In this document: positions 62,267-64,000 of the stretch, piece after piece | Numbering within the stretch: the first letter of the stretch is position 1 | Layout of the letters: the number at the start of each line of letters is the position of its first letter | DNA from: Bacteroidota bacterium | Lineage (GTDB): Bacteria; Bacteroidota; Bacteroidia; Chitinophagales; Chitinophagaceae | Direction: 5' to 3' | Assembly (NCBI GenBank): GCA_016706595.1 | Contig: JADJJH010000002.1 | Location: 682,001-746,000, forward strand | Length of the DNA stretch: 64,000 nucleotides | Notes under the pieces: generated by a model | The model's input: the letters and a program-made list of their open reading frames with translations, nothing else | Databases searched by the model: none | What the model was told of the DNA's origin: nothing | Position numbers and translations under genes: made by a program

Positions 62267-64000
62267 CTCAGCGTAATTATCGTCAACTATAATGTAAAGT
62301 ATTTTCTCGAGCATTGTCTGCTTTCGGTTTTTCGTGCCGCGTCGGGTTTGTCGTGTGAAATATTTGTGGTCGATAATAATTCATCAGACGAAAGTGTTGA
62401 GATGGTAAAAGCGAAATTTCCATCAGTGATCTTAATTGAAAATTGGCAAAATGCAGGTTTTGCTCGTGCTAATAATCAGGCGGTAGATAAAGCAAAAGGA
62501 AAGTATATTTTGTATTTGAATCCAGACACGATCGTGCCTGAAGATTGTTTTACAAAATGCCTAGCTTATATGGAAGCACATGAAGAGGTAGGCGCTTTAG
62601 GTTGCAGACTCATTGACGGGAAAGGGGAGTTTTTGCCTGAATCGAAACGTGGGTTTCCATCTGCCGATGTAGCGTTTTATAAAATCACCGGCTTGTCAGG
62701 TTTGTTCAAGAAATCGAAATATTTTAATCGTTATCATGTAGGTTATTTACCCGAGTTTGAAGTAAATGAGGTAGATGTGTTGGCAGGATGTTTTATGTGG
62801 TGTCGAAAAACGGTGATTGATAAAGTGGGCAGTTTTGATACCGATTACTTTATGTATGGTGAGGATATTGACTTAAGCTATAAAATTAAAAAAGCAGGTT
62901 TTAAAAATGTCTATTTTCCCGAAACAAGTATCATTCATTACAAAGGCGAAAGTACAAAAAAGGGTAGCTTGAATTATGTAAAAATGTTTTATCAGGCGAT
63001 GATCATTTTTGCTAAAAAGCATTTACGAAGTTCTAAGAAGGGTTTGTTTATTGTACTCATTCAAGTAGCCATTTATATTCGAGCTATACTTGCGATGTTT
63101 ATCAATTTGTTTGGCATTATACGATTACCCTTGCTTGATGCGATATTGGTTTTTGCTTCACTTATTGCCACTAAAAATTTCTGGATATCAAATATCAAAA
63201 CCGAAACACATTATCCCGCAAGTGTATTATCTACCTTCTTTATTTTGTATGCAGGCATTTGGATTACTTCTGTTTATTTTAATGGGGGTTATGATAAACC
63301 TTATCGAGCATCGCGGATTATGAGGGGCATGCTAATTGGTGGTATTTTAAGTATCGCTTTATACGGACTATTACCTGAGCAATATCGATTTTCGAGAGGA
63401 ATAACTGTATTAGGTGCGTTATTAGCAACCTTGTTGATTTTACTTTCGCGCAAGTTGATGATTTGGTTAAAACTAAATGGCATTGAATCTGAGGATCGTA
63501 GCAAACAAGTCATGATAGTAGGCTCTCCGGAAGAAGAAAATGAAATTCGTCGATTGCTGAATCAAGCACATATCGAAAAAAAGATAGCAGGGTCATTGAG
63601 TCCTTTTGAGAACAAAGAGAATTATCAACTCGGCATTTTTTCGAACATAAAACCATTGAGTAAACTGTATCAATGTGCCGAAATTATTTTTGTTCAAGGC
63701 ACTTTAAGTTTTAAGCAAATTATCGATTCTATTCAAGATATTGGAACTCATATCGAGTATAAAATTCATGGTTATGGCACCGATAGTATTATAGGGTCCA
63801 ATTCAAAAAATACAGCAGGTGATTTATACACCACCGAAATTGTGTATGGCATTACAAGCGCAGCATCACGTCGAAATAAACGTAGTATTGATATGTTGTG
63901 TGCTTGTTGTTTTTTGTTGTTGAGTCCGATATTGATTTGGTTTGCAAAAAATAAAAGCACTTACTTTTTACATCATGTATTGGTACTCGAAGGCGATATG
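62261..64000 (+). CDS. GT2 glycosyltransferase fused to a polyprenyl sugar-transferase-like module (cut by window edge)
   Basis: 580 codons are open from the ATG at 62261 to the window end, with no stop. Residues 1-270 are a GT2 domain (MQLSVIIVNYNVKYFLEHC, VVDNNSSDES, YLNPDTIVP, FDTDYFMYGEDIDLSYK) of the rhamnosyltransferase-like group. TM helices follow (IWITSVYFNGGYDKPYRASR), then a Rossmann-like domain (VMIVGSPEEENEIRRLL) and the start of a membrane-anchored sugar-transferase-like segment (RSIDMLCACCFLLLSPILIW). The fusion suggests initiation and extension of a surface glycan by one protein. Confidence 0.8.
   Translation, partial: MQLSVIIVNYNVKYFLEHCLLSVFRAASGLSCEIFVVDNNSSDESVEMVKAKFPSVILIENWQNAGFARANNQAVDKAKGKYILYLNPDTIVPEDCFTKCLAYMEAHEEVGALGCRLIDGKGEFLPESKRGFPSADVAFYKITGLSGLFKKSKYFNRYHVGYLPEFEVNEVDVLAGCFMWCRKTVIDKVGSFDTDYFMYGEDIDLSYKIKKAGFKNVYFPETSIIHYKGESTKKGSLNYVKMFYQAMIIFAKKHLRSSKKGLFIVLIQVAIYIRAILAMFINLFGIIRLPLLDAILVFASLIATKNFWISNIKTETHYPASVLSTFFILYAGIWITSVYFNGGYDKPYRASRIMRGMLIGGILSIALYGLLPEQYRFSRGITVLGALLATLLILLSRKLMIWLKLNGIESEDRSKQVMIVGSPEEENEIRRLLNQAHIEKKIAGSLSPFENKENYQLGIFSNIKPLSKLYQCAEIIFVQGTLSFKQIIDSIQDIGTHIEYKIHGYGTDSIIGSNSKNTAGDLYTTEIVYGITSAASRRNKRSIDMLCACCFLLLSPILIWFAKNKSTYFLHHVLVLEGDM

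Overview
The window is chromosomal DNA of a Bacteroidota bacterium. It is AT-rich, and many upstream regions carry the Bacteroidota -7 promoter word TAnnTTTG. Secreted proteins end in type IX secretion system (T9SS) sorting domains, and there is a PorD homologue, a Bacteroidota-type omega subunit, and a giant SprB-repeat protein with a gliding-motility-type C-terminus. The gene set would fit a Chitinophagales/Sphingobacteriia-like member, but the sequence alone does not fix the order. No tRNA, rRNA or CRISPR array was seen, and no prophage.

Layout. 0-7 kb: queuosine-precursor transporter; a Y1 (RAYT/IS200-like) transposase between two opposed arrays of short palindromic repeats; fabG; tag; a VOC protein; an AIM24-family protein; an arginine decarboxylase; WbqC. 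7-13.5 kb: GWxTD protein, LEA-2 lipoprotein, DUF6122 protein, a T9SS sialidase-like protein, a DEAD-box helicase, and a citrate synthase of mitochondrial type, with a perfect 17-bp hairpin between the last two. 13.8-16.1 kb: the decayed copy of a two-gene T9SS-cargo operon whose intact version lies at 45.4-49.2 kb. 16.1-19.8 kb: a leftward bamD-rpoZ-coaBC-porD-DUF4296 cluster with a terminator after rpoZ. 20-25 kb: an active rhomboid protease coupled to a rhomboid that lost its catalytic residues, then an EEP-family hydrolase, a methyltransferase and a GT4 glycosyltransferase. 25.4-33 kb: a 2382-residue SprB-repeat T9SS protein and a small exported partner. 33-42.6 kb: GT2 glycosyltransferase, ABC permease, acyl-ACP desaturase, hutU and ftcD (histidine catabolism), and a seven-heme cytochrome with TPRs. 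42.7-49.2 kb: acyl-CoA carboxylase beta subunit, a thioredoxin-fold T9SS protein and the intact cargo pair. 49.4-54.1 kb: a rightward run with a lipoprotein, a UbiA-like membrane protein, a KirBac-type channel, an exported barnase-type RNase, its barstar-type inhibitor and a large secreted protein. 54.5-64 kb: diheme cytochrome, purL, a HigBA-like toxin-antitoxin pair, a NadR-type kinase, a PAP2 phosphatase, a lipocalin-like protein, an inositol monophosphatase family enzyme and, at the edge, a GT2/sugar-transferase fusion cut by the window.

Most of the content is housekeeping or typical Bacteroidota surface biology. The parts that deserve a second look are the transposase with its inverted repeat arrays, the intact/decayed pair of cargo operons, the active/dead rhomboid couple, the Kir channel-barnase-barstar run, the super-repeat inside the giant SprB protein, and a family of period-7 and period-8 tandem arrays that fill several intergenic gaps. 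All functional calls come from reading motifs and family resemblance by eye; no database search was run.
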